From assembly GCA_947503435.1 (NCBI GenBank), contig CANNDL010000003.1, forward strand, positions 434,001-498,000: a DNA stretch of 64,000 nt. Reading direction: 5' to 3'. This document shows positions 1 through 10,578 of the stretch, piece by piece. Within the stretch, counting starts at the first letter, position 1, and every line of letters starts with the position of its first letter. The translations under genes and the position numbers were made by a program. The notes beneath the pieces are model-generated. The model had not been told where the DNA came from. It saw nothing but the letters and a program-made list of their open reading frames with translations, and made no database searches. The stretch is from an uncultured Kangiella sp. GTDB lineage: Bacteria > Pseudomonadota > Gammaproteobacteria > Enterobacterales > Kangiellaceae.

Positions 1-557
1 TTGTCGATAGCTTCCGTTAATAACGTCGCACCTTGAATTGCTAATTTGTCATGCAAACTTGAACCCGTTTCATTACTGGTAATTTCAGTGACCGCTTTTA
101 ACAACATAGGACCAGTATCAAGTCCGGCTTCCATCTGCATTATCGTAATTCCCGATTCTGAATCACCAGCCTCAATCGCTCTTTGAATTGGAGCTGCACC
201 ACGCCAACGGGGCAAAAGTGAACCATGAACATTAATACAGCCTTGCTTTGGAGTATCTAACACTGATTGCGGTAACAATAACCCATAAGCCACCACAATC
301 ATTAGATCTGCATCATATTGAGCCAAAATATCGCGATCAGCTTGCTCTTTAAAATTGACTGGTTGTTCTACGGATATATTGTGTGTCAAAGCTAGTTCTT
401 TAACCGGGCTCATACTAATTTTTTTACCTCGACCCGCTTTCCGATCGGGCTGGGTATAGACAGCCACAATTTCATTTCCCGAATTGGTACACTGCTCTAT
501 AAGCGCCTTTAAGCTGGTTGCTGCAAAATCTGGAGTGCCTGCAAATACAATTTTCAA
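1..557 (-). CDS. fmt: methionyl-tRNA formyltransferase, C-terminal part cut by window edge
   Basis: Formylates Met-tRNAfMet, giving the initiator tRNA its formyl group from 10-formyl-THF. The reading frame begins with TTG at 557 and reads [12 protein letters not shown], the typical Fmt N-terminus. It continues with [32 protein letters not shown] (the HGSLLP formyl-folate site) and a DTGPML segment, and runs off position 1. About 185 codons of an expected ~310 are present, so the C-terminal tRNA-binding domain lies outside. It is the second gene of a def-fmt operon (42 bp gap). An ATG in the usual place is absent, so TTG is the likely start. Identification is near certain. Confidence 0.96.
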   Translation of the reverse strand, partial: MKIVFAGTPDFAATSLKALIEQCTNSGNEIVAVYTQPDRKAGRGKKISMSPVKELALTHNISVEQPVNFKEQADRDILAQYDADLMIVVAYGLLLPQSVLDTPKQGCINVHGSLLPRWRGAAPIQRAIEAGDSESGITIMQMEAGLDTGPMLLKAVTEITSNETGSSLHDKLAIQGATLLTEAID

Positions 558-591
558 AAATATTTCCCTTAAATATATGCCTAATTAAAAA

Positions 592-609
592 AGCTGGGGT
601 TAACCAGCT
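592..609 (-). terminator. hairpin with T-run between def and fmt (possible attenuator)
   Basis: On the minus strand the 3' end of def forms AGCTGG-TTAACC-CCAGCT followed immediately by TTTTTT. This is a short intrinsic-terminator-like hairpin overlapping the def stop codon. Since fmt follows 42 bp later in the same direction with a TTG start, the hairpin would attenuate rather than fully stop transcription. Confidence 0.45.
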
Positions 610-1118
610 CTTAATTTTTTCTTTTGCTGCTTTTCCAGCATGGTTCGAATTCGTTTTTGCTTCAATGGCGATAAGTAATCTACGAAAACCTTGCCATTAA
701 TGTGGTCATTCTCGTGTTGAATAACAATAGCTAAGAACTCATCAGTATCTATTTCGAATGGTTTGCCATCTCGATCCAGGGCTTTCACTTTCACGCCTTT
801 AGCGCGCTCTACTTTGGCGTAAACGCCTGGAAAAGATAAGCAGCCTTCTTCATTAGTTTCAATATCGCGTTTTTCTACAATTTCCGGATTGATAAAAACC
901 AAAGGTTCAGACTTATCTTCCGAAATATCGATAATAAACAAGCGCTTATGAAAATCTACTTGAGTCGCTGCTAAGCCAATACCAGGCGCTTCATACATAG
1001 TTTCAAACATATCATCTATCTGCTTTTGCAGGGCCGCATCGAACTCTTCTGGCAAAATTTCTTTAGCCTTGGTTCTTAACCTTGAATCGGGATATTCTAA
1101 AATTTCTAAAATTGCCAT
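600..1118 (-). CDS. def: peptide deformylase
   Basis: Metalloprotease that removes the N-formyl group from nascent proteins on the ribosome. The 172-residue protein has all three family motifs: GIGLAA (46-51), EEGCLSFPG with metal ligand C93, and QHENDH with ligands H135 and H139 and catalytic E136. The length is normal for a bacterial type 1 enzyme. It is followed by fmt in the same direction, the classical pair, and is divergent from the anchored protein at 1228. The ATG start gives [11 protein letters not shown], matching family N-termini. Confidence 0.98.
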   Translation of the reverse strand: MAILEILEYPDSRLRTKAKEILPEEFDAALQKQIDDMFETMYEAPGIGLAATQVDFHKRLFIIDISEDKSEPLVFINPEIVEKRDIETNEEGCLSFPGVYAKVERAKGVKVKALDRDGKPFEIDTDEFLAIVIQHENDHINGKVFVDYLSPLKQKRIRTMLEKQQKKKLRAG

Positions 1119-1227
1119 TGAATTCGTTATAATTAAAACAAATGTTAATAGAACTATGATAATAAAATGTGGGTCTTATGACTATTGTTTTCAATGGTTT
1201 GCCCAATAATAATCAGGAACATCAACT

Positions 1228-3153
1228 GTGAAAAAAACGCTAATAGGACTTTTCATCATTTTCATTGCTGGCTTCATGATCTACTTCACACGTCCCAGCC
1301 AAACTCAACCACAAACTAGCCAACCAAGTGAGGCCAAGAGCAATCACTCACAACTTATCGAGCATAATATTGACACCCATAGCGAACCAGTTGATGTAGA
1401 AAAATGTGATAGCAAGGCTATGGTTCAGGCATTGGACAAGCTCAAGGAGGAGCGTAATAAAGCGCTGAAGGCAATAGTTGGCGACGTTATAAGCGCGGAA
1501 CAGTTGAGTAATGTGGTTAAGCGTGAGCTTAGCGATTATCAGTTGTCACAAGAAATCAAACCGAATCCACAGCAGAAACTGCCGGAACAGACACCTGAGC
1601 AACTGTCCTTAAGTGAATTCCAACAAAATCGTAAGCTATCTGAAGATTTGATGATGGGAGCTTTAGCTGGCCAATCTGCGCTATATGTCGATAAATTTCT
1701 TGCGGGTGATTTGGCGCCATTAAATGCTAACAGTAGCTTACATAAAGTCTTTCTAGTTAATGTGATTGCTATGGCCGGTGAGCAAGATACATTCGACGCC
1801 ATTAATGGGCTCTATGCTAAAGAAGACAAACTCGCTCCAGAGTTAACAACCGCCATTATTCAGGGCATTAGCGATCCGAAGCGACTCACTCAACTATTAA
1901 GCCGAATTCCGGATATTAATCAAACCGTCAATCAAGCGGGTGCTATTTTCGGCTCCGATCGCAACAGAACGCCAATCCAACTGGCCGTTATGAACCGCAA
2001 ATTTGCAGCCGCCCAAGTACTGCTGCAGCTGGGAGCTAAACCGAGCAAAAATACACGTACTGCCGCCATGAACTACTTTTATCAGGTGGATAATGATGAA
2101 ACCATAGAATTAATTAGAAACATGCTCAATCGCGGTTTTCAGCCAACTAATTCTAGCTCAGCTAAGACTCTAGCAAGCAACTTAAAAAAAATGGATTCAG
2201 AACTCTCCGGAAGAGTTGAAGCGATTGCCCAGCAATTAAAATCTCAAGAGGCCATCGAATTTAATAATCTTCCGATCGAATTCCGGCAAATTGTCGAGAC
2301 TTACCAAGCCAAGCATGAACCACTCAATAAGCAATATTTGCAATGCTTAGCGCAAGAAAGCCAAAACAAACCAAAAATCCCCCCCTATCAGTCGATTGAT
2401 AAGAAAAAAGTTGAGCAGGAAATCGATTTATTGATCGCCCAAAAAGTCGAATATACACAAATCATTGCCACTTTAGCTGCCCAAAATAAAGAAACGGTTG
2501 AGCATGGATATAGCTACTTAAAAAGGTTACGAGTTCAGAAAAACCATCATTTAGATGTGAGCAATATGCCAAAAGAAGTCAGAACCCTTATTGGATTGCT
2601 AAAAGATGAAAAGTGGGATGAGCTGATCAAGTTTATGCAGCGTGCCGATTTGAATAACAGCTGGGAGATTACCGCGGGAACAATGATCGGAGCCATGATA
2701 GAAAAAAATGCTCCAGAAGCCGCGATCGCTGCTATGGCTGAAATTAGTGATAAAAATGATATAAAACTACTTAATCAAGCCATACACGATCAGGAACTAT
2801 TAAAGCGCATTGCACATTACGGCTTTAATATGAATGCCACTGATCAATCTAATAAAAATCTTTTTTATCAAGCAGTTAGAACCAATAACATCCCACAAAT
2901 TGATTTTTTACTTAGCCAAGGCGTAAGTATGACCTCTGACCCTTATGGTTATGACGCAGTAGATTTGCTGCTACGTAAAAAGAAAGCAAACTCTGATTTA
3001 ATAAAAAAATTGGCCCATGTAGGATTTCCTGTCAGCGAAGATCATTTGGATTATTCACTTTATCTGAAAAGTTACTATCCTGGACGTTATCAAAAGTTGA
3101 TCGAGTCATGGCCAGATTTAGAAGTTGAAGGCCAATGGCAACCAAAAAGCTAA
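1228..3153 (+). CDS. membrane-anchored protein with ankyrin-like repeats, function unknown
   Basis: A 641-residue protein with an N-terminal hydrophobic segment (about 5-20, MKKTLIGLFIIFIAGFMIYF) followed by a polar Q/S/N-rich linker, so it is probably anchored in the inner membrane with the bulk in the periplasm. Two stretches resemble ankyrin repeats: around 250-300 (TPIQLAVMNRKFAAAQVLL, then NDETIELIRNMLNRGF) and around 545-610 (NLFYQAVRTNNIPQIDFLL, then DAVDLLLRKKK). The remainder is helical without a recognised domain. The start is GTG with AGGAAC about 8 nt upstream. It stands alone between def and the LysM gene. The biochemical role is unknown; it may be a protein-protein interaction scaffold. 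Confidence 0.8.
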   Translation: MKKTLIGLFIIFIAGFMIYFTRPSQTQPQTSQPSEAKSNHSQLIEHNIDTHSEPVDVEKCDSKAMVQALDKLKEERNKALKAIVGDVISAEQLSNVVKRELSDYQLSQEIKPNPQQKLPEQTPEQLSLSEFQQNRKLSEDLMMGALAGQSALYVDKFLAGDLAPLNANSSLHKVFLVNVIAMAGEQDTFDAINGLYAKEDKLAPELTTAIIQGISDPKRLTQLLSRIPDINQTVNQAGAIFGSDRNRTPIQLAVMNRKFAAAQVLLQLGAKPSKNTRTAAMNYFYQVDNDETIELIRNMLNRGFQPTNSSSAKTLASNLKKMDSELSGRVEAIAQQLKSQEAIEFNNLPIEFRQIVETYQAKHEPLNKQYLQCLAQESQNKPKIPPYQSIDKKKVEQEIDLLIAQKVEYTQIIATLAAQNKETVEHGYSYLKRLRVQKNHHLDVSNMPKEVRTLIGLLKDEKWDELIKFMQRADLNNSWEITAGTMIGAMIEKNAPEAAIAAMAEISDKNDIKLLNQAIHDQELLKRIAHYGFNMNATDQSNKNLFYQAVRTNNIPQIDFLLSQGVSMTSDPYGYDAVDLLLRKKKANSDLIKKLAHVGFPVSEDHLDYSLYLKSYYPGRYQKLIESWPDLEVEGQWQPKS

Positions 3154-3368
3154 TAGAAAGCTAGTAGAGTGTGATTAAGTTGTAGTAATTTCGCAAGAAA
3201 TGTTGATAAGATGATGATCCTTAAAGACTTTAATGGTAACTTTGCTATCAGATAGAGGGTAAAAATGTCTCTGCTTAGCTATTTCCTCTCGGCTTTTAAT
3301 TGAGGTATAGTAAGTTCAACGGACTAATGAATACTGATAGACAGGAATAACCAAATAAAAGGAAAGCC

Positions 3369-4418
3369 ATGAAAAAATTACTAGTATCTGTGGTTGCAAC
3401 AGCAACATTACTTATGGGGGCCATCGTAAATCCAGCCAATGCAGCTGAATTACGAGCAGATCATCCTGATACCTATGTGGTCAAAAAAGGCGATACCTTA
3501 TGGGATATCTCGGGTCGTTTTTTACAAAAACCTTGGCACTGGCCAGAAATTTGGCACGTTAACCCTGAAATTGCAAATCCCCACCTTATTTATCCAGGCG
3601 ATATACTTAAGCTAGTTTATATCGACGGGAAGCCATATTTAGTTAAAGCTTCAAATGGCACTATTAAGTTACGCCCTCAAGCACGTGTTTTATCGGAAGG
3701 CGATGCCATTGCAACTATCCCACTGGATTTAATTCGTCCTTATTTGATTGATGCCATGGTTGTTAATGCTGATACCTTTAAAACTGCACCTTACGTACTG
3801 GCGCACGATGAAGAGCATATCTTAGGCGGCGGTTATGATGATCGTATGTATGTGCGCAATTTGAATACCGAACGCGGTGCCGCTTATGGGGTTTACCGTC
3901 AAGGAGATGTTTACCGCAGCCCGGGTTCTGAAGAAGTTTTAGGCGTCGAAGCTCGTTACTTAGCAAATGGCCATGTAATGCGTACTGGCGATCCAGCAAC
4001 CTTGGATATCAAGAAGTCTCGCTTAGAAGTTTTAGATGGCGATGTAGTGCTGCCGCGTAATGAAGATCCATTACCGCCGGTTTATGCTCCGCGCGCTCCC
4101 ACTTTTGATGTTAATGCCAATATTATTTCAGTTTACGATGGAGTCAGTCAGATCGGTCAATACAATATCGTAGTATTAGATAAAGGTGCTCGAGATGGTA
4201 TGGAAGCTGGCCATGTGTTATCGGTATATCAAAAGGGCCGCGTTGTTAAAGATAAAATTGCAGCCAAACGCGGAGAAGAAGTTACCTCTGTTACCTTGCC
4301 TGAGGAAAGAGCTGGCGAGCTTATGGTGTTCCGCACCTTCGATCGTGTTAGCCTTGGCTTAATCATGAGCGCAACTCGCCCAATTCATATTCATGATATT
4401 GCGAAAAATCCTTACTAG
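3369..4418 (+). CDS. LysM peptidoglycan-binding domain protein
   Basis: Secreted protein of 349 residues. The signal peptide is MKKLLVSVVATATLLMGAIVNPANA, with likely cleavage at ANA|A. A LysM domain (about 35-85: YVVKKGDTLWDISGRFL...NPHLIYPGDILKL) should bind glycan strands of peptidoglycan. The rest (about 100-349) is a conserved beta-rich region found in homologues encoded next to dprA. The order def/fmt divergent from lysM-dprA is a known gammaproteobacterial arrangement. RBS AAAGGAAAG lies just before the ATG. A strong terminator follows, so dprA is probably expressed separately. Its role is likely cell-wall related; no catalytic domain is seen. Confidence 0.92.
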   Translation: MKKLLVSVVATATLLMGAIVNPANAAELRADHPDTYVVKKGDTLWDISGRFLQKPWHWPEIWHVNPEIANPHLIYPGDILKLVYIDGKPYLVKASNGTIKLRPQARVLSEGDAIATIPLDLIRPYLIDAMVVNADTFKTAPYVLAHDEEHILGGGYDDRMYVRNLNTERGAAYGVYRQGDVYRSPGSEEVLGVEARYLANGHVMRTGDPATLDIKKSRLEVLDGDVVLPRNEDPLPPVYAPRAPTFDVNANIISVYDGVSQIGQYNIVVLDKGARDGMEAGHVLSVYQKGRVVKDKIAAKRGEEVTSVTLPEERAGELMVFRTFDRVSLGLIMSATRPIHIHDIAKNPY

Positions 4419-4463
4419 CTGTAGTTTTTTTCAGACAAAGCTTACAAACATAAGCATTAATTA

Positions 4464-4488
4464 AACGGAGCCATATGGCTCCGTTTTT
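4464..4488 (+). terminator. intrinsic terminator after the LysM gene
   Basis: Perfect 9-bp stem AACGGAGCC / GGCTCCGTT with an ATAT loop and five T residues, 46 bp after the LysM stop codon and before dprA. Confidence 0.9.
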
Positions 4489-4532
4489 GTATAATAACCG
4501 TTCATAATCTGAATAATGCAAAAGCGCTAAAA

Positions 4533-5636
4533 TTGACAAAAGATACCGAACAAAAATATTGGCTAGCCTTATCACAACTGAATATCAGTGGTAATAAGCT
4601 GTTGCAGTTTTTTGATCACCATAAGTCGCTGGAGCGATTGTTTGGATTGAGTGAAACCCAATTGCAAAGCTATGGTTTTCGTCAGGGGTTGGCACACAAA
4701 CTAGAAAAAACCGATTGGCATAAAGTCGAACGAGATCTGGAATGGTTAGATCAAGATAATAAGTCTCTTATACCAATAACTACCCAAGACTACCCTGCCT
4801 TACTCAAGCAAACTCAAGGCGCGCCAGCTCTATTGTTTTGCTATGGCAATAAAAGCGTTTTAAATCAACATCAGATCGCCATTGTCGGCAGTCGTAACCC
4901 TACCCCTCAAGGCAAAACTAATGCACAGCAGTTTGCCCAAACCCTTGCCCAAGCCGGAGCTGTAATTACTAGTGGCTTAGCGCTTGGAGTTGACGGCTTT
5001 GCTCATCAAGCTGTAGTGGACACACAACTACCAACCATTGCCGTCACCGGTACTGGATTGGACAGAGTTTATCCTGCTCGACATAAAAAGCTTGCTGAGC
5101 AGATTATTGAAAATGGTGCCTTAATTAGCGACTTCGCTTTAGGCACTGGCGTTCGGGCTGGTAATTTTCCTGCACGCAATAGAATCATTACCGGTATGAG
5201 CCTTGGGACGTTAGTAGTAGAAGCTGCGATAAGAAGCGGCTCATTGATCAGCGCTCGTTTAGCCGGCGAGCAAGGACGAGAAGTTTTTGTTATTCCAGGC
5301 TCAATTCATAACCCCCTAGCCAAAGGGTGCCATCAACTGATAAAACAGGGTGCTAAGCTGGTAGAAACTGCTGAAGAGATTATCGAAGAGTTGCAGGCTT
5401 TGGCACTATGGCAAATAGAGTCACAAGCTAGTCATAACCAACAAAATCAAACCGTTAGCTTTGAGCTCGATTCAGATTACTTAAAATTACTAGATCAAAT
5501 CGATTACGACACCACTAGTATTGAGCAAATCCTTGCACGTTCAAACCTTGAAATAGAAGTAGTCAGCCATATGTTATTACTGTTAGAATTAAATAATCAT
5601 ATAGATAGCGTGGCTGGCGGCTATTTACGAAAATAG
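4533..5636 (+). CDS. dprA: DNA-processing protein DprA
   Basis: DprA (Smf) binds incoming single-stranded DNA during natural transformation and loads RecA. The 367-residue protein has an N-terminal helix-hairpin region (about 1-75), the Rossmann-like DprA domain (about 80-290, with IAIVGSRNPTPQG, SGLALGVDGFAHQ, VTGTGLDRVYPARH, FPARNRIITG and SLISARLAGEQGREVFVIPG) and a C-terminal winged-helix region (about 305-365). The likely start is TTG at 4533, because the only nearby ATG (4517) is out of frame and stops at once. It is followed by smg, the usual neighbour. Presence of dprA alone does not prove natural competence. Confidence 0.96.
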   Translation: MTKDTEQKYWLALSQLNISGNKLLQFFDHHKSLERLFGLSETQLQSYGFRQGLAHKLEKTDWHKVERDLEWLDQDNKSLIPITTQDYPALLKQTQGAPALLFCYGNKSVLNQHQIAIVGSRNPTPQGKTNAQQFAQTLAQAGAVITSGLALGVDGFAHQAVVDTQLPTIAVTGTGLDRVYPARHKKLAEQIIENGALISDFALGTGVRAGNFPARNRIITGMSLGTLVVEAAIRSGSLISARLAGEQGREVFVIPGSIHNPLAKGCHQLIKQGAKLVETAEEIIEELQALALWQIESQASHNQQNQTVSFELDSDYLKLLDQIDYDTTSIEQILARSNLEIEVVSHMLLLLELNNHIDSVAGGYLRK

Positions 5637-5724
5637 TCATCCGATCATTTTCAGCGTCTAGTCAGGTTCAGTATGATATATCTAGCTTATAGTATTGTTA
5701 TTCATAACAACCAAAGAGAGCTGA

Positions 5725-6204
5725 ATGAAAGAAGACGTACTCGACGTACTACTTTATATCTTTGAAAACTTTCAAGACGAAGAAAGCAACCACATTTTCG
5801 CTAACGATAACCTAGTTGAAGCCCTAGAAGACGTTGGATTTTCCGACGGCGAGATCAAAGGCGCAATCGATTGGTTAGACGGTTTAGTGGAAGCCACTTC
5901 GGACAAATTTAAGCCAAACACTGCCACTCAAGGTGCGCTTCGCGTATTCTCGCCAAAAGAGCAGATGCAGTTAGCTACACGCACTCAAGGCGCCATAATG
6001 TTCTTCGAACAAATTGGGGTTTTAGACATGCACGCGCGTGAAATGGTGATTGACCGAATGTTAGCGTTGGGCCCACAAGAAGACGAAGAGATTGAATTGG
6101 ATCGTCTGCGCTGGGTAGTGATGATGGTATTGTTTAATATGCCAGATCGCGATGCCGAATTCGCTTGGGTAGAACACATGGATATGGGGTTAGCAGCACA
6201 CTAA
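5725..6204 (+). CDS. smg: Smg family protein (DUF494)
   Basis: A 159-residue acidic protein of the Smg/DUF494 family, the length of the E. coli homologue. It opens with MKEDVLDVLLYIFENF and carries the conserved segments VEALEDVGFSDGEI and IDWLDGL. The molecular function is not established; family genes sit next to dprA, as here. RBS AGAGAG lies about 7 nt before the ATG. The usual next gene of this cluster, a topA-like zinc-finger gene, is absent. Confidence 0.94.
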   Translation: MKEDVLDVLLYIFENFQDEESNHIFANDNLVEALEDVGFSDGEIKGAIDWLDGLVEATSDKFKPNTATQGALRVFSPKEQMQLATRTQGAIMFFEQIGVLDMHAREMVIDRMLALGPQEDEEIELDRLRWVVMMVLFNMPDRDAEFAWVEHMDMGLAAH

Positions 6205-6297
6205 TTAACTGCTAATCAATTAAAGCGGCAATCCGCCGTTCATCATTTTAAATTCGTGGTATTCTCCACATAAGGCACCTTTCCCTCTAATAATATA

Positions 6298-6912
6298 ATG
6301 CTGATTAAAGGCTTTATACTTGGCTTAGCGCTTTCCGCACCGATTGGCGTGATAGGTCTATGGTGTATCCAGCGCTCTATAAATTACGGTTTTCGGTATG
6401 GCCTCGCCACAGGTTTTGGCGCGGTGATTGCTGATATGCTGTTTGCAGTTTTAGCTGTCATTGGCTTTAGCCAACTAATTGAACCATTGATTAAGGATAA
6501 TCCTTGGCCAGCCCTGCTAGGAGCAGCCTTTGTAATTTATATGGGAATACAAACTTTACTTAAAGCCAACCCAGATAAATCAGTAACTCTCTCGCAAAAC
6601 CCTAGCTTAATAAAATCTTTTATGAGTTCTTTTGTGTTAATTATGACTCACCCAGCAGCAATACTGATTTTCCTTGGCATTTTTACTGGATTAGGAATTG
6701 AGCTTGATCAAAACACGCCTTGGTTTACAGCGGGTCAGTTACTATTAGGCATGCTATTCGGTGGCTTGAGTTGGTGGCTATTCTTGTCAGGGTTAGCCGC
6801 TTATCTCGGAAAGAAGATGACACCAGCAATAATGTACAAATTTAATATTGTTTCTGGAATTATGGTTATTTGCTTTGGACTCTGGTTAGCCATTAACAGT
6901 TGGTTTCATTAA
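6298..6912 (+). CDS. LysE/RhtB family amino-acid exporter
   Basis: Polytopic inner-membrane protein of 204 residues with about six hydrophobic helices. The N-terminal GFILGLALSAPIGVIGLWCI matches the LysE/RhtB signature (GxxLxxxPGP-like), followed by YGFRYGLATGFGAVIADMLF. Family members export amino acids or related small molecules using the proton gradient; the substrate cannot be told from sequence. No good ribosome binding site is visible before the ATG at 6298. The gene ends in a bidirectional terminator shared with the convergent lipoprotein gene. Confidence 0.9.
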   Translation: MLIKGFILGLALSAPIGVIGLWCIQRSINYGFRYGLATGFGAVIADMLFAVLAVIGFSQLIEPLIKDNPWPALLGAAFVIYMGIQTLLKANPDKSVTLSQNPSLIKSFMSSFVLIMTHPAAILIFLGIFTGLGIELDQNTPWFTAGQLLLGMLFGGLSWWLFLSGLAAYLGKKMTPAIMYKFNIVSGIMVICFGLWLAINSWFH

Positions 6913-6935
6913 TCTTATTTTTCTTTAAGATATTA

Positions 6936-6960
6936 AAAAGGCTACTTTTGGTAGCCTTTT
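6936..6960. terminator. bidirectional intrinsic terminator
   Basis: Stem AAAAGGCTAC / GTAGCCTTTT with a TTTTG loop lies between the stop codons of the LysE-type gene (+) and the lipoprotein gene (-). The A-run and T-run flanks allow function on both strands. Confidence 0.85.
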
Positions 6961-6966
6961 ATTTAA

Positions 6967-7611
6967 CTAAAGCTCTGCTTTTGTTAACGCTTCTTCAAAT
7001 TTAACCATATAATCCATAAATGCACGACTATAAGCCAGTTGCCAATTTGCATCACTAGCAATCTGCCCTTTATTGATACCGTAGCCTTCAACTACAACTT
7101 CCTTTGACTCCCCATTTGTTTCAAAATTTAAAATACTTTTTAATTTTGCTTCAAATGAAACTGACCACATTCCTGGTGAGAACCAAGCCCAAAAGTCACT
7201 AATTGAAACATTTAATTTCATATCAGCATTTTCGCTGTCAGAAACAGTATAACCGCGAGCTTTTAGGCCTGCTGCAATTAAGCTTTTCATTTTAGACTGA
7301 ACATTCTGCCCTTCTGGTAAAGCTACATCTCCCATTGCTGCTCCAAAACCATTTCTTTGACGACCAATTAATGTAGCTAGCTTTTCTTTTGATGTAGTCA
7401 TCAAATCACCATCAACAGATGGAGTTGATGGATCTCTTGGTTCCGCTTCAAAGTTTCTGCTATCTTTAATCTCAGATATATAAATTGTTCCAGCAGCCGT
7501 TTTTTTACTCATAAAACTAGGCTGTTCAAGATCGATATTTCTGGTTCCTGTAACACAACCAGATGCCAGTAATCCAAGCAATGCTATAACCAATATTTTT
7601 AATGTATTCAT
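6967..7611 (-). CDS. putative lipoprotein, YajG-like in outline
   Basis: A 214-residue lipoprotein starting MNTLKILVIALLGLLASGC, with lipobox LASG|C at residue 19. I chose the ATG at 7611 because GAGG lies 6-9 nt upstream; a longer frame to 7683 would put 24 charged residues before the signal peptide. The mature part has an IYISEIKDSRNFE segment near the start and a region (about 105-165) reading LKARGYTVSDSENADMKLNV. This resembles lipoproteins of the YajG type, where a C-terminal half computes as 'K+ARGY...A.l.l.i'. The similarity is weak and no function is claimed. It converges on the LysE gene through a shared terminator. Confidence 0.8.
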   Translation of the reverse strand: MNTLKILVIALLGLLASGCVTGTRNIDLEQPSFMSKKTAAGTIYISEIKDSRNFEAEPRDPSTPSVDGDLMTTSKEKLATLIGRQRNGFGAAMGDVALPEGQNVQSKMKSLIAAGLKARGYTVSDSENADMKLNVSISDFWAWFSPGMWSVSFEAKLKSILNFETNGESKEVVVEGYGINKGQIASDANWQLAYSRAFMDYMVKFEEALTKAEL

Positions 7612-7709
7612 TTTTTCCTCTTTATTTTTAATAATGCTTTTTTTAAGCATTTCAGATATTAATTGCTTTGTGATATAAATCAACCTTTATATGAGCAACA
7701 ATTTTTTCT

Positions 7710-8267
7710 ATGACATTTAGTACCCGTAAAGCCGCTGAATGGATTAATTTCCATGATGGAGTTATCGCCTATCCAACTGAGGCGGTTTATGGCTTTGGCT
7801 GTCATCCTGAGTCTAAAATTGGCTTAATGCGAATTCTACAAATGAAGCAACGTGAATGGCAAAAAGGAATGTTGCTTGTTGGTTCTAAAATCGAACAAGT
7901 TATACCTTATATTTCAATAGAAGGTCTGGCTCAATTAGATTGCTTAAAAGAAAAACGTGATTATCCTGTAACCTGGCTATTACCTGCAGATTCTCACGTT
8001 AGTCCACTACTAACTGGCATTCATAAAAAAATAGCCATCCGAATTTCACAGCACCCTAACGTTAAGGCTCTCTGCGAAGCTGCTGATAGCGCCCTAGTTT
8101 CAACTAGTGCTAACAGAGCTGGTCAGCAACCAGCATTACATGCACATCAAGTTCGTTCACAGTTTCCCTATGAGCTTGATCAAGTGATAGCCGGAAATGT
8201 TGGCGGATACAGCAAACCATCGGCTATAATCGATGCCGAAACTCAAGCTATCATTCGAGCCTACTAA
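7710..8267 (+). CDS. tsaC: threonylcarbamoyl-AMP synthase (Sua5/YrdC type)
   Basis: Makes threonylcarbamoyl-AMP from threonine, bicarbonate and ATP for the t6A37 modification of ANN-reading tRNAs. The 185-residue protein is a minimal YrdC domain with [15 protein letters not shown] (13-27), the [12 protein letters not shown] loop and [11 protein letters not shown] (~130-140), the nucleotide-binding STSAN motif. There is no Sua5 extension, so tsaC is the appropriate name. It precedes hemF by 2 bp, the same order as in many gammaproteobacteria. Confidence 0.95.
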   Translation: MTFSTRKAAEWINFHDGVIAYPTEAVYGFGCHPESKIGLMRILQMKQREWQKGMLLVGSKIEQVIPYISIEGLAQLDCLKEKRDYPVTWLLPADSHVSPLLTGIHKKIAIRISQHPNVKALCEAADSALVSTSANRAGQQPALHAHQVRSQFPYELDQVIAGNVGGYSKPSAIIDAETQAIIRAY

Positions 8268-8269
8268 CC

Positions 8270-9203
8270 ATGCAGCCCAGCGAAGCTAGTACTAAAATTA
8301 AAGCAGTTCAGGAATATCTTCTAGCCTTACAGGAAGATATCTGCCAACAATTGTCTGTTGAAGATGGATCGAAAGAATTTATCGTTGACCAATGGGATCG
8401 CGAAAATATTGTCGGTGGCGGCATTACTCGAGTGATGGAAGATGGCGCTGTGATAGAAAAAGGCGGCGTAAATTATTCTTATGTTGAAGGTACTAATTTA
8501 CCGGCTTCTGCAACAGCTCATAGACCAGAGCTAGCTGGCCGAGGTTTTAAAGCGATGGGCGTGTCCTTAGTCATTCACCCTAAAAATCCTAAAGCGCCAA
8601 CGTCACATATGAATGTACGATTTTTTATTGCTGAAAAAGATGGTGAAGAACCAATATGGTGGTTTGGTGGTGGTTTTGACTTAACACCTTATTACGGCAA
8701 TAAAGAAGATTGTATTGATTGGCATAAAATCGCTAAACAAGCTTGCGAGCCATATGGTAAAGAAACCTATCCTAAATACAAAAAATGGTGTGACGACTAT
8801 TTCTATTTAAAGCATCGAGACGAGCATCGTGGAATTGGTGGCCTGTTTTTTGATGATTTAAATACAGACTCTAGCGATTGGAGTTTTGATCAGTGTTTTG
8901 AATTCATGCGCTCAGTGGGTGATCATTACATTAAAGCCTATCGCCCTATTTTAGCGAAACGTAAGCGTGAAACATTTTCCGAAGCGCAACGAGAGTTTCA
9001 ACTTTACCGTCGCGGACGTTATGTGGAATTCAATTTAGTATGGGATCGCGGTACTTTATTTGGCCTACAAACTGGCGGCCGTACTGAATCCATCTTAATG
9101 TCACTGCCCAATGTGGTAAATTGGCGTTATAACTATCAGCCGCAAGCTGAAAGTCCCGAAGCAGAATTAACCGATTATTATTTGAAGCCTAAGGATTGGT
9201 TAA

Positions 9204-9211
<8 letters not shown>
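8270..9211 (+). CDS. hemF: aerobic coproporphyrinogen III oxidase
   Basis: Oxygen-dependent decarboxylation of coproporphyrinogen III to protoporphyrinogen IX in haem biosynthesis. The 313-residue protein shows the family signature blocks [13 protein letters not shown] (~135-147), [27 protein letters not shown] (given in parts: [23 protein letters not shown]) and the C-terminal [20 protein letters not shown]. It is in an apparent operon tsaC-hemF-small membrane gene-hemB with tiny gaps or overlaps, so two haem-pathway steps are co-expressed. Confidence 0.98.
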
Positions 9212-10476
<1,265 letters not shown>

Positions 10477-10541
10477 ACATTCACCGAATGTAAAATTGTT
10501 TAATAAATCCACAGTAAGCTACAATTTGATACATTTTTGTA

Positions 10542-10547
10542 TATAAT
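10542..10547 (+). promoter_or_regulatory. consensus -10 element before the 100-aa secreted protein
   Basis: A perfect TATAAT at 10542-10547, followed by the G+C-rich discriminator GCGCGC and preceded by a TG dinucleotide 2 nt upstream. No good -35 lies at 16-18 bp (the TTGATA at 10526 is only 10 bp away), so an extended -10-like promoter is the best reading. A G+C-rich discriminator is typical of promoters under stringent control. Confidence 0.55.
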
Positions 10548-10578
10548 GCGCGCGACTTCGGCAACTTACCTCTGATTA

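Noticed and set aside
10477-10491. Hairpin after hemB as terminator
   Set aside because: Stem of only six A+T-rich pairs and no T-run; left as a remark in the hemB entry.
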